From Nannocystis punicea (GTDB taxonomy: Bacteria > Myxococcota_A > Polyangia > Nannocystales > Nannocystaceae): DNA of 64,000 nt. Of this stretch, positions 1 to 8,235 are shown piece after piece. The position numbers and the translations under genes are program-made. The DNA is taken from assembly GCF_026965555.1 (NCBI RefSeq), contig NZ_CP114040.1, positions 13,103,501-13,167,500 on the forward strand. The letters are read 5' to 3'. The notes under the pieces were generated by a model. The model saw nothing but the letters and a program-made list of their open reading frames with translations, searched no databases and was not told the DNA's origin. Positions within the stretch are counted from its first letter, which is position 1. Every line of letters begins with the position of its first letter.

Positions 1-24
1 CGGCGCGGCGACGGCCTGGTCGGA

Positions 25-417
25 ATGGAGTGGGTCATGGGGAAAAAAGATCATTGTTGTGTGCATGCGTCGGATCTGCGCGACTTCACGATCGACGCCG
101 GGTTCGGCGGGCCGTTCACGGTCTACACGGTGCCGGCGGGCAAGATCTTCGTCGTGTGCTCTTGGACCAACTACACGGCGCAGACCGAGGCCTGGCTGCG
201 TCGCAGCGGGACGCGGGTGACGTACACGCACGTGGCGCAGCTGAACTCGTACGACCACAAGACGTATCCGTGCGGGATCGCCTTCCGGGCCGGCGACACC
301 GTGGAGATCGAGGCGGCGGGCGGCATTCGCTCCACGGGTACGAAGTCGACGATTGAAGGCCGGACGTCGGTGGCCCGGCGCGAGGAGGCGCGCGAACATG
401 GCTCCGGGGACATATGA
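25..417 (+). CDS. small hypothetical protein, possibly 5'-truncated
   Basis: A 130-aa product ending at TGA 415-417. The frame stays open to the window edge, so the true start may lie outside; ATG 25 or ATG 37 are internal candidates. The sequence alternates hydrophobic and polar residues (a stretch FTVYTVPAGKIFVV around residues 31-44), which suggests a small beta-sandwich domain of the kind seen in secreted or virion-like proteins. No catalytic motif is visible. I do not recognise the family. Codon use matches the neighbours, so it is probably a real gene. Confidence 0.55.
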   Translation: MEWVMGKKDHCCVHASDLRDFTIDAGFGGPFTVYTVPAGKIFVVCSWTNYTAQTEAWLRRSGTRVTYTHVAQLNSYDHKTYPCGIAFRAGDTVEIEAAGGIRSTGTKSTIEGRTSVARREEAREHGSGDI

Positions 418-523
418 TTGCCCGGCAGCGGCCTTCGCTGACAGGGGGTCGGCGATCTGGCGCGTTGCGTAAGGTCGCGTCCGTGCGGGCGTGCTGCGTC
501 GCGCGGGCGTGCGACAGTCGGAC

Positions 524-1276
524 ATGTCGAACCGGGAGACGGACTTGAACACGACGACTCGTGCGGCCATCGTCGGCGCTTTCTTGGTGGTCGCGGTGGA
601 TTGTGGGCCGGAGTCGGCGGCGACGACCGAGGCGACCACCGAAGTCACCACCGAGAGCACCGGCGCGGCGACCGGCCCGGACGGCACGAGCGAGGCGCCG
701 ACGACGTCGGGGACGCCGACGACGGGGGACACGGCGACGGGGGATACGACGACGGACGCAGCGAGCGCGGGGACGACGGACGCGAGCACCACGACCGGCG
801 GAGAATGTTTGTCGTTCGACGACGACGACCCGACGGATGGGGATATCGTGACGCAATTCACTTGCGGCCACGCCGAGGTGCTGTGCCCTTCGGACGCGCC
901 GCTGTTCTCGTACGAGGAGGGGCCCGACTGGGACGATACCGCCACGACCGACGACCTGGCGCGGGTGCATTGCGTACTCGAAGCGCTGCGCGACCGCACG
1001 CCGGGGCAGGTGAACTACACGCTGGCATGGCCGGTGCTCGGGTCCGATACCGGGTCGCTCGAGATCGTCGGCGACTTCTTGATCGCGCGGCGGGAGGTCG
1101 CCAATGACTTCAATTATCTGTACCGCGAGGTCGTGCTGTGGCTCGAGCCGCCCGAGGTGTTCGCGGCGTGCCGGGCGAAGAACACGGCCAGCGCGGCGTG
1201 GCAGTGCCTGCGGCCGTACATCGACACGGACCCGCTGCAGCTGGAATGCGTGACGGCGCCGCTCGGCTGCGAGTGA
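524..1276 (+). CDS. putative secreted lipoprotein with Thr-rich linker
   Basis: About 250 aa from ATG 524. A hydrophobic segment (IVGAFLVVAV) is followed by a Cys at about residue 27, consistent with a lipoprotein signal, although Asp just before the Cys is unusual for a lipobox. Residues about 30-95 are almost entirely Thr, Ser, Ala, Gly and Asp, a flexible surface linker, followed by a compact C-terminal domain with about six Cys that probably form disulfides. No enzymatic motif is seen. The same design (signal, Cys, T-rich linker, globular domain) recurs in three other genes in this window. A GTG 491 start is possible, but ATG 524 places the signal peptide closer to the N-terminus. Confidence 0.7.
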   Translation: MSNRETDLNTTTRAAIVGAFLVVAVDCGPESAATTEATTEVTTESTGAATGPDGTSEAPTTSGTPTTGDTATGDTTTDAASAGTTDASTTTGGECLSFDDDDPTDGDIVTQFTCGHAEVLCPSDAPLFSYEEGPDWDDTATTDDLARVHCVLEALRDRTPGQVNYTLAWPVLGSDTGSLEIVGDFLIARREVANDFNYLYREVVLWLEPPEVFAACRAKNTASAAWQCLRPYIDTDPLQLECVTAPLGCE

Positions 1277-1463
1277 TCGGAGGCGGCGAGCGGAGGCGCC
1301 TCCGGTGCTCGTCGAGCGCCGACTCCGCGAACGCGGCGGCGCGAGGCGTTGCACCGACGCGAGTTCGCCGCGGATCGCGTGCGGGCGCGCGCCGCCTCGT
1401 ACGAAGAGACCGCCCGACGCTGCGGCGGGAGGGCGCGGGGTTGCGGTAGACTCGCGGCCGTGC

Positions 1464-1904
1464 CGGCGCGGCGAACGGGACGAGCGCTCGCGGGGAGGCC
1501 CGTGATGAGCGAGGTGCACGCGAGCGTGGCCGCGGCGCGGTGGACGGGGATGAGCGAGGCGTACGCGAGCGTGGCCGCGGTGCGGCGGACGGGGACGAGC
1601 GCTCGCGGGGAGGCCGGCGGATGAGCGAGGTGCACGCGAGCGTGGCCGCGGCGCGGCGGACGGGGACGAGCGCTCGCGGGGAGGCCCGCGGATGAGCGAG
1701 GTGCACGCGAGCGTGGCCGCAGCGCGGCGGACGGGGACGAGCGCTCGCGGGGAGGCCCGCGGATGAGCGAGGTGCACGCGAGCGTGGCCGCGGCGCGGCG
1801 GACGGGGACGAGCGCTCGCGGGGAGGCCCGCGGATGAGCGAGGTGCACGCGAGCGTGGCCGCGGCGCGGCGGACGGGGACGAGCGCTCGCGGGGAGGCCC
1901 GCGG
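1464..1904 (+). repeat. 71-bp tandem repeat, each unit with a Shine-Dalgarno-like GGAGG and ATG
   Basis: Full units begin at ATG 1550, 1621, 1692, 1763 and 1834, and the next ATG (1905) is the start of the downstream gene. Spacing is exactly 71 bp. A shortened unit of 45 bp begins at ATG 1505 and a partial unit precedes it. Each unit reads ATGAGCGAGGTGCACGCGAG, then a GC-rich stretch, then GGGGAGGCCCGCGG directly before the next ATG. Because 71 is not a multiple of 3, only the last ATG continues into the long reading frame. The repeat is a tandem amplification of the gene's own 5' end with its ribosome binding site. Confidence 0.9.
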
Positions 1905-4900
1905 ATGAGCGAGGTGCACGCGAGTGTGGCCGCGGCGCTGTCGCGGATCCGCCGGGCCGAGGGGGATGCGGGGGCGCTGCGCGCGTTCACGGTCGCCCGC
2001 ACCGAGGCGGTGCTGCGCCTGCGCGAGCTGCCGCGGCCGGGGGCGTGGCACTTCACCCTGCCGCTGGTGCGCGCCGCCAACGCGGTCGCCCGCGGGGCCC
2101 GGGGCTTCGCCCGCGAGCGCGAGGACGGCGAGCTGCGGACGTTGACGTTGACGTTCTCGACGGCCGGCTTCGACTACGCGGCGGTCGACCTGCGCGGGCT
2201 GGTGCTGGCGGCGGCGGAGGGCGATTCGGACATGTCCGATGGGGCATGTTCGGAAGGACCGGTGGCGAGCTGGCGCCGGCTGGTCGGGGCGGGCGTCAAC
2301 GAGGCGCTGGCCGGCGCGCCGGTGGCGGTCGAGGTGCGGACGGCGGCGGGGGCGGTGCGATATGTCCGTAAGGACAGCCACGCGGCCGGCCAGGACCCGT
2401 ACGGCGAGCAGCGGTCGGCGGGGCGCTGCCTGCCGCAGTCGTTCGAGGTCGAGCTGCAGTGGCCGCGGCCGGGCTTCGGGCGCCGGCTGACGAGCTGGCT
2501 GGCGCGCCAGGCGGGGGCCGAGGCGGCGCTGACGGAGCTGTGGCTGGCGGCGCTGCCGGGGGCGGAGCCGAGCCAGACTGCGGGCAAGGGGATCGAGCTG
2601 GGGCGACCGCTGCCGGGGCTTGAGGTGTCTCTCGGGACAGCCGAGGCTCCGGTCGGGACGTGGGGGTGGGCGCCGGAGCAGGGCGGGCCGTGGCTGGTGC
2701 GCGAGGGGGTGCGGATGGTGTCGCTGGCGCAGGCGCTGACCCGCCTGGGGCTGACGCCCGCCGAGTTCGCGGGGTGGATCGATTGCCCGCGGGTGCGGTT
2801 GACCGCCGACGAGGCCTCGGTGGCGCTCGACGCCGGCTGCGAATTGCTGGCGGCGTGGCTGCTCGACGCGCGCGCGCACAGCTTCCCGGACAAGAGTCAG
2901 GCGGGCTTCACGGTGCAGTGGCCGAGCGAGCTGCGCCACGTGCCGACGCTGAGCGGAAGGCCGGCGCCGATCGAGCAGGTGGCCCAGCGCTGCCGCCAGG
3001 GCCGCGACCTGGTCTACGCGTGGCCGCACCAGGCCGAGTCGGTTGCGCCGGCGATCCGCGCGCGAGTGTACGCGCTGTGGCCGTCGGAGCTGGCGCTGCT
3101 GCAGAAGGCGATCCCCGAGGCGCGACCGGTGCCGGCGCGGGCGCTCGGCGAGAGCCCGCAGTTCGAGCGAGCTGACCTTTCGAACCTGTTCAAAAGCGCA
3201 TTGCCCTTGGTGCAGGTGACGATGGGCGCGGAGGCGAGCGCGACCACGGCCGCGGGCGGGCGGGTGCAGGTGACGCTGGAGGCGTTCGTGCACCGGTTCC
3301 CGTCGGCGGAGGAGGGGGCGATCGCGCTGCTGTTCCACGAGCGGCGGCTGGCCCACGTGCGCGAGGCGGGGCGCACGATCGCCGGGGTGACCCTGGTGGC
3401 CAGGCTCGACGGCGAGACGGCCGAGGCGCTGACGATCGACGGGCTGCGGGCCGAGAAGGGGCTGCTGACGGCGATCGCCGAGAGCTGCCGGGCGGCGGCG
3501 CTGCGGGTCATGGACCGCCTGCTGGCGCCGGCGCTGGCCCACGAGAGCCCGTGGGAGCTGCCGCTGGTGCGGGCGCAGGCGGGCGCGCTGACGGGGGCGG
3601 CGCTGGCGGTGCGCTACCGGCCGCGGCGCGAGGCGAGCGGCGCGGAGGCGGCGGAGCTGGCGTGGGACGAGTCGCCGCTGCTGGCGCTGACGGTCGGACA
3701 CGACATGGCCGGCCACGCGGTGACGCTGCAGCAGGCGCTGGTCCGCTGCCGCGAGGTCGGCGGGATCGTGGTCGAGGATCCGAAGCAGCGCTGGACGACC
3801 TTCCGCTCGCCCGACCCGCGCCACGAGCCGTGGGCGCTGAGCCGCGAGGGCCGGGCGCTGTGCGAGCGGGTGATGGGCGAGGCTGTCCTCTGGGACATGC
3901 CGACGACGCCGGAGGGCCACCTGCTGCCGGGAGCGGCGGCGGCTCAGCGGCGCCTGGTCCTCGGGCCAGGTGCGATCGCGCAGGCGCTGGGCTCGGCGCG
4001 GCCGCCGTGGGAGCGCGCCGAGCTGCGGGCCCACCTGCTGGTGGCGGAGGCGCTCGGGCTGGCGGTCGCCGAGGTGGTCGACGCGCCGCTGTTCGTGCGC
4101 TACGACCCGCGCACGCTCGAGCCGGTGCGCATGGTGTCGCGCTCCGACGCGCGCTCCGAGGGGCTGGGGCTGCTGCCGCCCGGGTCGGGCACGCGCGCGC
4201 TGGCCGGGCCGGCGCTGCTGGTGACCCCCGGCGAGGCGCGGCTGCTGCACGCGGCCGGTCACCCGCTGGCGGCCGGGTCGACTGCGACCGCGACGACCAG
4301 CGCGCGGTCGAGCCGGGCGCCGGTGCGGCGGGCCGGGGGCGCTCCGCAGTCGCTGGCGGTGCTGCCGGTGGCCGACGCGCTGTGCCTGGGGGCGCTGCGC
4401 GTGGAGCCGCGGCCGGCCAAGATCGCGGTGTGGGGCGGGGGGCTGCACATCAACGACCTCGACCTGCCGCCGCCGCTCGACTGGATCGGCGGGCGCCTGG
4501 CGCTGACCCGCGAGGGCGCCCGGGCCGGCAGCGAGCGCCTGGCGGCGCAGGTGAAGGGGCTGGCCCGCGAGGTCGTGCGCACGGCCCTGCGCGAGCGGCT
4601 GCTGCACGCGCCGGGATCGCCGCAGCGGGCCGGGCTCGACGCGTTCCGCGAGCGCTGCGCGGCGCCCGGGTCACCTGTCGCGGAGGGCATGCGCGATCGG
4701 GCAGGTCTCGAGGGACATGCTCTCGCGGACATGTGCGCGCAGTCGCTGAAGCGGCACCCGCTGCGCCGGCTGGCCCCGGGGCCGCGCCGGTTCGAGGAGC
4801 TGCTGCGGCAGGCGCTGGTGCGGCCGGTGGCGATCGAGGGGGCGTTCCTGTCGTGGCAGGCGGCCCGGCTCGGCAACGTGGAGGGCCGAGCGTGGTCGAT

Positions 4901-5102
4901 CGAGCTCGGACGCCGCAACGCGGAGGTCCAGGCGGCCCTGGCCGACGACGCGCCGCACGACGCGCTGTTCGCGGCCGCGGCCCTGGCGCTGGCGCAGCTG
5001 TTCGCGGAGGCGCGCGCCCGCGGGGTGCCGGCGTCCGGGCTTCCCGAGGAGCTGGTGGCCGGGTATCGTGTCCTCGCCTTGCTGTACGCACATGTCCCTT
5101 GA
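1905..5102 (+). CDS. large hypothetical protein, 1065 aa
   Basis: A long uninterrupted frame with consistent codon use. The product is mostly alpha-helical and rich in Ala, Leu and Arg, with no signal peptide or transmembrane segment that I can see, so it is probably cytoplasmic. I do not recognise a domain. The last of six tandem ATG/ribosome-binding repeats supplies the start. Several copies of the TGTCC-N4-GGACA palindrome lie inside: near 2229-2254, exact at 2363 and 3884, near-match at 2626, and a cluster at 4673-4735 that alters the local composition. The stop TGA overlaps the 5' region of the following lipase gene, which suggests co-transcription. A modular ATPase-like or scaffold role cannot be excluded, but there is no motif to support one. 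Confidence 0.75.
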   Translation: MSEVHASVAAALSRIRRAEGDAGALRAFTVARTEAVLRLRELPRPGAWHFTLPLVRAANAVARGARGFAREREDGELRTLTLTFSTAGFDYAAVDLRGLVLAAAEGDSDMSDGACSEGPVASWRRLVGAGVNEALAGAPVAVEVRTAAGAVRYVRKDSHAAGQDPYGEQRSAGRCLPQSFEVELQWPRPGFGRRLTSWLARQAGAEAALTELWLAALPGAEPSQTAGKGIELGRPLPGLEVSLGTAEAPVGTWGWAPEQGGPWLVREGVRMVSLAQALTRLGLTPAEFAGWIDCPRVRLTADEASVALDAGCELLAAWLLDARAHSFPDKSQAGFTVQWPSELRHVPTLSGRPAPIEQVAQRCRQGRDLVYAWPHQAESVAPAIRARVYALWPSELALLQKAIPEARPVPARALGESPQFERADLSNLFKSALPLVQVTMGAEASATTAAGGRVQVTLEAFVHRFPSAEEGAIALLFHERRLAHVREAGRTIAGVTLVARLDGETAEALTIDGLRAEKGLLTAIAESCRAAALRVMDRLLAPALAHESPWELPLVRAQAGALTGAALAVRYRPRREASGAEAAELAWDESPLLALTVGHDMAGHAVTLQQALVRCREVGGIVVEDPKQRWTTFRSPDPRHEPWALSREGRALCERVMGEAVLWDMPTTPEGHLLPGAAAAQRRLVLGPGAIAQALGSARPPWERAELRAHLLVAEALGLAVAEVVDAPLFVRYDPRTLEPVRMVSRSDARSEGLGLLPPGSGTRALAGPALLVTPGEARLLHAAGHPLAAGSTATATTSARSSRAPVRRAGGAPQSLAVLPVADALCLGALRVEPRPAKIAVWGGGLHINDLDLPPPLDWIGGRLALTREGARAGSERLAAQVKGLAREVVRTALRERLLHAPGSPQRAGLDAFRERCAAPGSPVAEGMRDRAGLEGHALADMCAQSLKRHPLRRLAPGPRRFEELLRQALVRPVAIEGAFLSWQAARLGNVEGRAWSIELGRRNAEVQAALADDAPHDALFAAAALALAQLFAEARARGVPASGLPEELVAGYRVLALLYAHVP
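2363..2376. repeat. dispersed palindrome TGTCC-N4-GGACA, in CDS
   Basis: Exact copy (spacer GTAA) inside the 1065-aa gene, read in frame as Val-Arg-Lys-Asp-Ser. Confidence 0.85.
3884..3897. repeat. dispersed palindrome TGTCC-N4-GGACA, in CDS
   Basis: Exact copy (spacer TCTG), read as Val-Leu-Trp-Asp-Met in the same phase as the copy at 2363. Confidence 0.85.
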
Positions 5103-5109
5103 GTCATCC

Positions 5110-5859
5110 ATGGAACACGCCTCCAACCGCGAGTGGCTCGCCGCCGAGCCGTTCACTCTGGCCCTGTCGGCCGGGTTCTTCGGCTTCTTCGCCCACACCG
5201 GGGTGCTGCAGGCGCTCGAGGAGGCCGGGCTGGCGCCGCGGCGGATCGTCGGGGTGAGCGCAGGGGCGCTGGCCGGCGGGCTGTGGGCGTCGGGGCTGTC
5301 GGCGACCGAGCTGGCCGACGAGCTGCTGCGCCTGCGCCGGGTCGACTTCTGGGACCCGGGGCTGCCGCTCGGCGGGCTGCTCAAGGGCGGCAAGTTCGCG
5401 GCCAAGCTGCGCTCGCTGCTCGACGACCGCGGGGTCCGCCGGGTGGAGGACTGCCGGCTGCCGTTCGCGGCGGTGGTCTACGACGTCGCGTCCCGCCGGG
5501 TCCGCTCGGTCGACCGCGGTGCGCTGGGGCCGGCGATCCAGGCGTCCTGCACCGTGCCGCTGATGTTCCGCCCGCTCCGCCACGAGGGCCGGCTGCTGCT
5601 CGACGGCGGCGTGGCCGACCGCCTGGGCCTGTGCGCGCTCCAGCCCGGCGAACGGGCGCTCCACCACGCGCTCCGCTCGCGCAGCCCGTGGCGCGGGCTG
5701 TCGGCGGAGGTCCCGAAGGGCCTGTCCGAAGGGCCAGGTCGCAAGGTGCTGATGGTCGACGACCTGCCGCGCGTGACGCCGTTCCGCCTCGACGCGGGGC
5801 CGGCCGCGCTGCGCCGCGGGCACGCGGCGATGACGGCGTGGCTGGCGGCGCGGAGCTGA
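5110..5859 (+). CDS. patatin-like phospholipase family protein
   Basis: About 249 aa. Predicted lipid acyl hydrolase of the patatin/RssA type. The nucleophile elbow GVSAG is at about residue 40 and the second dyad residue sits in DGGVADR at about residue 160, so the Ser-Asp dyad is complete. An N-terminal Gly-rich segment (LSAGFFGFFAHTGVLQAL) corresponds to the oxyanion-hole region, although the usual GGGxxG is replaced by SAGFFG. ATG 5110 is chosen; ATG 5092 in the same frame would overlap the upstream stop. No signal peptide is seen. The close junction with the upstream gene suggests one transcript. A near-match palindrome encodes LSEGPG near the C-terminus. The natural substrate is unknown. 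Confidence 0.85.
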   Translation: MEHASNREWLAAEPFTLALSAGFFGFFAHTGVLQALEEAGLAPRRIVGVSAGALAGGLWASGLSATELADELLRLRRVDFWDPGLPLGGLLKGGKFAAKLRSLLDDRGVRRVEDCRLPFAAVVYDVASRRVRSVDRGALGPAIQASCTVPLMFRPLRHEGRLLLDGGVADRLGLCALQPGERALHHALRSRSPWRGLSAEVPKGLSEGPGRKVLMVDDLPRVTPFRLDAGPAALRRGHAAMTAWLAARS

Positions 5860-5873
5860 GCGCGAGATCTACT

Positions 5874-5891
5874 CCTGTCCTGAGAGACAGG
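5874..5891. terminator. hairpin after the patatin gene
   Basis: CCTGTC and GACAGG arms separated by 6 bases (ctgaga) lie 15 bp after the stop. The half-sites match the dispersed palindrome. A second stem GGCTCGC/GCGAGCC follows at about 5901-5920. There is no clear T-run, so Rho-independent action is uncertain. Confidence 0.4.
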
Positions 5892-5931
5892 TCTCTTCAT
5901 GGGGCTCGCGTGGCAGCGAGCCTCACAGCAT

Positions 5932-6324
5932 TTACTGGGCGTCCGAGAAGCTCGCGCGCTCGTCGGGAGGAGGAAATAGCCGTTCATGCAGCGCACAGCG
6001 CAGGGAGTGCCTCCATGCTTCATCGTACGGCTCGCCTCCCGAGTCGATCCGGAACGCGCCGTACAGGCGCCTCCCGAGGCGCGACTCCCAGAACCAGACT
6101 TCGGCCAGCAACCTCGGTGGGTGAACGGACTTGGTTTTGACCAGGTAAGCCACCGCGGTGAGGGGATCCTCGCCGCCGAGCGCCCAACTGCCGAGCAGCA
6201 ATGGCTCACCGAAGTACTCGAAGTCGGGATGCAGTTCCGGATCGAGATGGACGATGGGCCCCTGGTGAACAACGACAGTAGCTTCCGATACAGCGACTCT
6301 CATGGCCGCAACCCCGCATAGCAA
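5932..6324 (-). CDS. small hypothetical protein
   Basis: About 130 aa on the minus strand, with an alternative ATG at 6303. The composition is balanced and protein-like (aromatic residues spread along the length, for example EVWFWESRLGRRLYGAF), unlike the Arg/Pro-rich shadow frames here. Local GC is a little lower than in neighbouring genes. No signal peptide, transmembrane helix or known motif is visible. It may be an immunity or adaptor-type small protein, but nothing in the sequence assigns a function. It is convergent with the patatin gene. Confidence 0.5.
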   Translation of the reverse strand: MLCGVAAMRVAVSEATVVVHQGPIVHLDPELHPDFEYFGEPLLLGSWALGGEDPLTAVAYLVKTKSVHPPRLLAEVWFWESRLGRRLYGAFRIDSGGEPYDEAWRHSLRCALHERLFPPPDERASFSDAQ

Positions 6325-6423
6325 ACCGCAACGGGCGCGTCCACAGCGTGGGAGCGTGAATCGTACGAGCTGAATCCGATGCTTGTGTGCGGTGGCGGTG
6401 ACGGGCGGTGCTGGCCGATGGTG

Positions 6424-8235
6424 TCAGTCGTCGGCTTCTTCTTCGCGGGCCTCGGCGGCGGCCAGAGCGGCGGCGGCCTCGCGCTGGCGGTGGATCTCCT
6501 CGAGCTCGGGGGCGAGGGCTTGCTCGTCGAGGCCGCGGCGGGCGGCGGCCCAGCGGGCGGCGTCGTGGACGCGCGGGTCGGGCTCGAGCAGGCCGGCGGC
6601 GAAGGCGTGGCGCTCGTCGGGGTCCGGCTCGCCGGTGCGGTTGCCGAGCGCGAGGAGGGCGTTGCGGCGCATGAGCCGGTGGGGGATCCGCCTCAGGGCG
6701 GTGTGGCGGACGAAGCCGCGGTACTGGGCGCCGCCGAGCGCGGCCATGGCGGTGACGGAGGGCGCGGGCCTCGGCGCAGGGGGGAGCCAGGCGACGCTGG
6801 GGATCCGCGCGTTGCGGCCGAGGCCTGCGTTGTAGGGGCAGACCTCCTGGCACACGTCGCAGCCGGCCAGGCGCTCGCCGAACTTTTCGGACATGTCCCT
6901 TGAAACATGTCCGCGGTGCTCGATGGTGAGGTAGCTGAGGCAGCGCCGCGGGTCGAGCTGGCCGGGGGCGTCGAAGGCCGCGGTCGGACAGGCGTCGAGG
7001 CAGCGGGTGCAGGCGCCGCAGGCGTCCCACGGCGGGTTCGCGGGCGCGGGCGCGGGATGGTCTTCGGGCCAGCCGGCGGTGCAGAGGAGCTCGCCGAGGA
7101 GGACGTAGCTGCCGAGGCCGGGGACGATCAGGCAGCCGTGCTTGCCGAGGAAGCCGAGGCCGGCCAGGGCGGCGGCGCTGCGCTCGAGGACGGGCTTGGT
7201 GTCGACGCAGATCAGGCTGCGCACGCCCGGCAGCTCGGCGTGCAGGGCGGCCTCGAGGGCGATCAGGCGCTGGTGGACGACCGTGTGGTAGTCGCGGCTG
7301 CGCGCGTAGCGGGCGATCGGGCCCGGCTCGCCGCCGTAGGGCACGGCCGCGACGAGCAAGGTGCGCGCGCCCGGGAGCATGCCGGCAGGATCCTTGCGCA
7401 GGTCGACGGTGCGCGGGATGAAGTCCATGTCGCCCGCCTTGCCGGCCGCGACGTAGGCGTCCAGCGCGGCCCGGGCCGGGGCGAAGCCGGGGTGGTCGAG
7501 GCGGACGACGCCGAGCCGCAAGAGGCCGTTGGCCTCGGCCACGGCCGCGAGGCGGGCGAGGATCGCGGGGGTCAGATTGCGAGGAACATCCTCGGCAGGA
7601 GAACCGGGCGCGGGCGGCTCACTCGGCGGGCTCGCGGGCAGGATGTCCTCGGGGACAGGCGCGGTGAGGCGGGACGATGGGCTGTCCTGGGGGGCGAGCG
7701 TGGCGAGGTGGGGCGATGGGTTGTCCTCATGGACAGGTGGAGCGCGACGAGGCGATGGGATGTCCCTGGGGACAGGTGTTGCGACGGAGGACGATGGGCT
7801 GTCCTCAGGGACAGGATTTGAGAGGTGCGGAGACTGGCTGTCCTCAGGGGCAGGTGTTGAGAGGTGCGGAGACTTGCTGTCCTCAGGGACAGGTGTTTCG
7901 ACGGGCGGAGACTGACTGTCCTCAGGGACAGGTGTTGCGAGGTGCGGAGACTGGCAGTCCTCAGGGACAGGATTTGAGAGGTGCGGAGACTTGCTGTCCT
8001 CAGGGACAGGATTTGAGAGGTGCGGAGACTGGCTGTCCTCAGGGGCAGATGTTGAGAGGTGCGGAGACTGGCTGTCCTCAGGGACAGATGATTTATGGCT
8101 CCGCGGGGCGGGTGGCTCGCTCGTCTCGCCGGTCGCGGTTCCGTCGCTGTCCTTCAGGACATGCGCGGGGCGCCGTTCGCCGGCCGGGGGGTCGCCGGGG
8201 CGCGTGGGGCCGTCCTTGGGAGGAGGTTGATTCAC
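6424..8235 (-). CDS. queG: epoxyqueuosine reductase QueG with a repetitive N-terminal extension
   Basis: Catalyses the last step of queuosine biosynthesis, reducing epoxyqueuosine to queuosine in tRNA with cobalamin and two [4Fe-4S] clusters. The C-terminal ~375 aa carry the QueG core: the VDTKPVLERS segment with the catalytic Asp, then CGACTRCLDACP and CDVCQEVCP cluster motifs, then HEAT-like helices. The GTG start at 8235 overlaps the NUDIX stop (GTGA), implying translational coupling. Unusually, residues about 50-195 are eleven to twelve 13-residue repeats of the type PEDSQSPHLSNPV, making the protein about 600 aa against a usual ~350-380. Between the iron-sulfur motifs, a palindrome copy encodes VSRDMS where E. 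coli QueG has an equal-length segment (from memory). Confidence 0.9.
   Translation of the reverse strand: MNQPPPKDGPTRPGDPPAGERRPAHVLKDSDGTATGETSEPPAPRSHKSSVPEDSQSPHLSTSAPEDSQSPHLSNPVPEDSKSPHLSNPVPEDCQSPHLATPVPEDSQSPPVETPVPEDSKSPHLSTPAPEDSQSPHLSNPVPEDSPSSSVATPVPRDIPSPRRAPPVHEDNPSPHLATLAPQDSPSSRLTAPVPEDILPASPPSEPPAPGSPAEDVPRNLTPAILARLAAVAEANGLLRLGVVRLDHPGFAPARAALDAYVAAGKAGDMDFIPRTVDLRKDPAGMLPGARTLLVAAVPYGGEPGPIARYARSRDYHTVVHQRLIALEAALHAELPGVRSLICVDTKPVLERSAAALAGLGFLGKHGCLIVPGLGSYVLLGELLCTAGWPEDHPAPAPANPPWDACGACTRCLDACPTAAFDAPGQLDPRRCLSYLTIEHRGHVSRDMSEKFGERLAGCDVCQEVCPYNAGLGRNARIPSVAWLPPAPRPAPSVTAMAALGGAQYRGFVRHTALRRIPHRLMRRNALLALGNRTGEPDPDERHAFAAGLLEPDPRVHDAARWAAARRGLDEQALAPELEEIHRQREAAAALAAAEAREEEADD
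7640..8085. repeat. 39-bp tandem array built on the dispersed palindrome
   Basis: Eleven to twelve units of 39 bp, each containing TGTCCTCAGGGACAGG or a close variant, followed by a GTGCGGAGACT-type spacer. About eight units keep an exact TGTCC-N4-GGACA. On the minus strand each unit is 13 codons in the queG N-terminus, giving PEDSxSPHLSxPV. Units toward 7640 are more diverged than those toward 8085, as expected for an older array edge. Confidence 0.9.
8148..8161. repeat. dispersed palindrome TGTCC-N4-GGACA, in CDS
   Basis: Exact copy (spacer TTCA) in the 5' part of queG, upstream of the 39-bp array, read as Val-Leu-Lys-Asp-Ser. It may represent the ancestral single copy. Confidence 0.85.

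Noticed and set aside
1464..1904. 71-bp repeats as a CRISPR or integration site
   Set aside because: Contiguous tandem copies without spacers; they carry a start codon and ribosome binding site.
7640..8085. 39-bp array as a CRISPR
   Set aside because: Units are contiguous without unique spacers, lie inside a coding frame and have no cas genes nearby.
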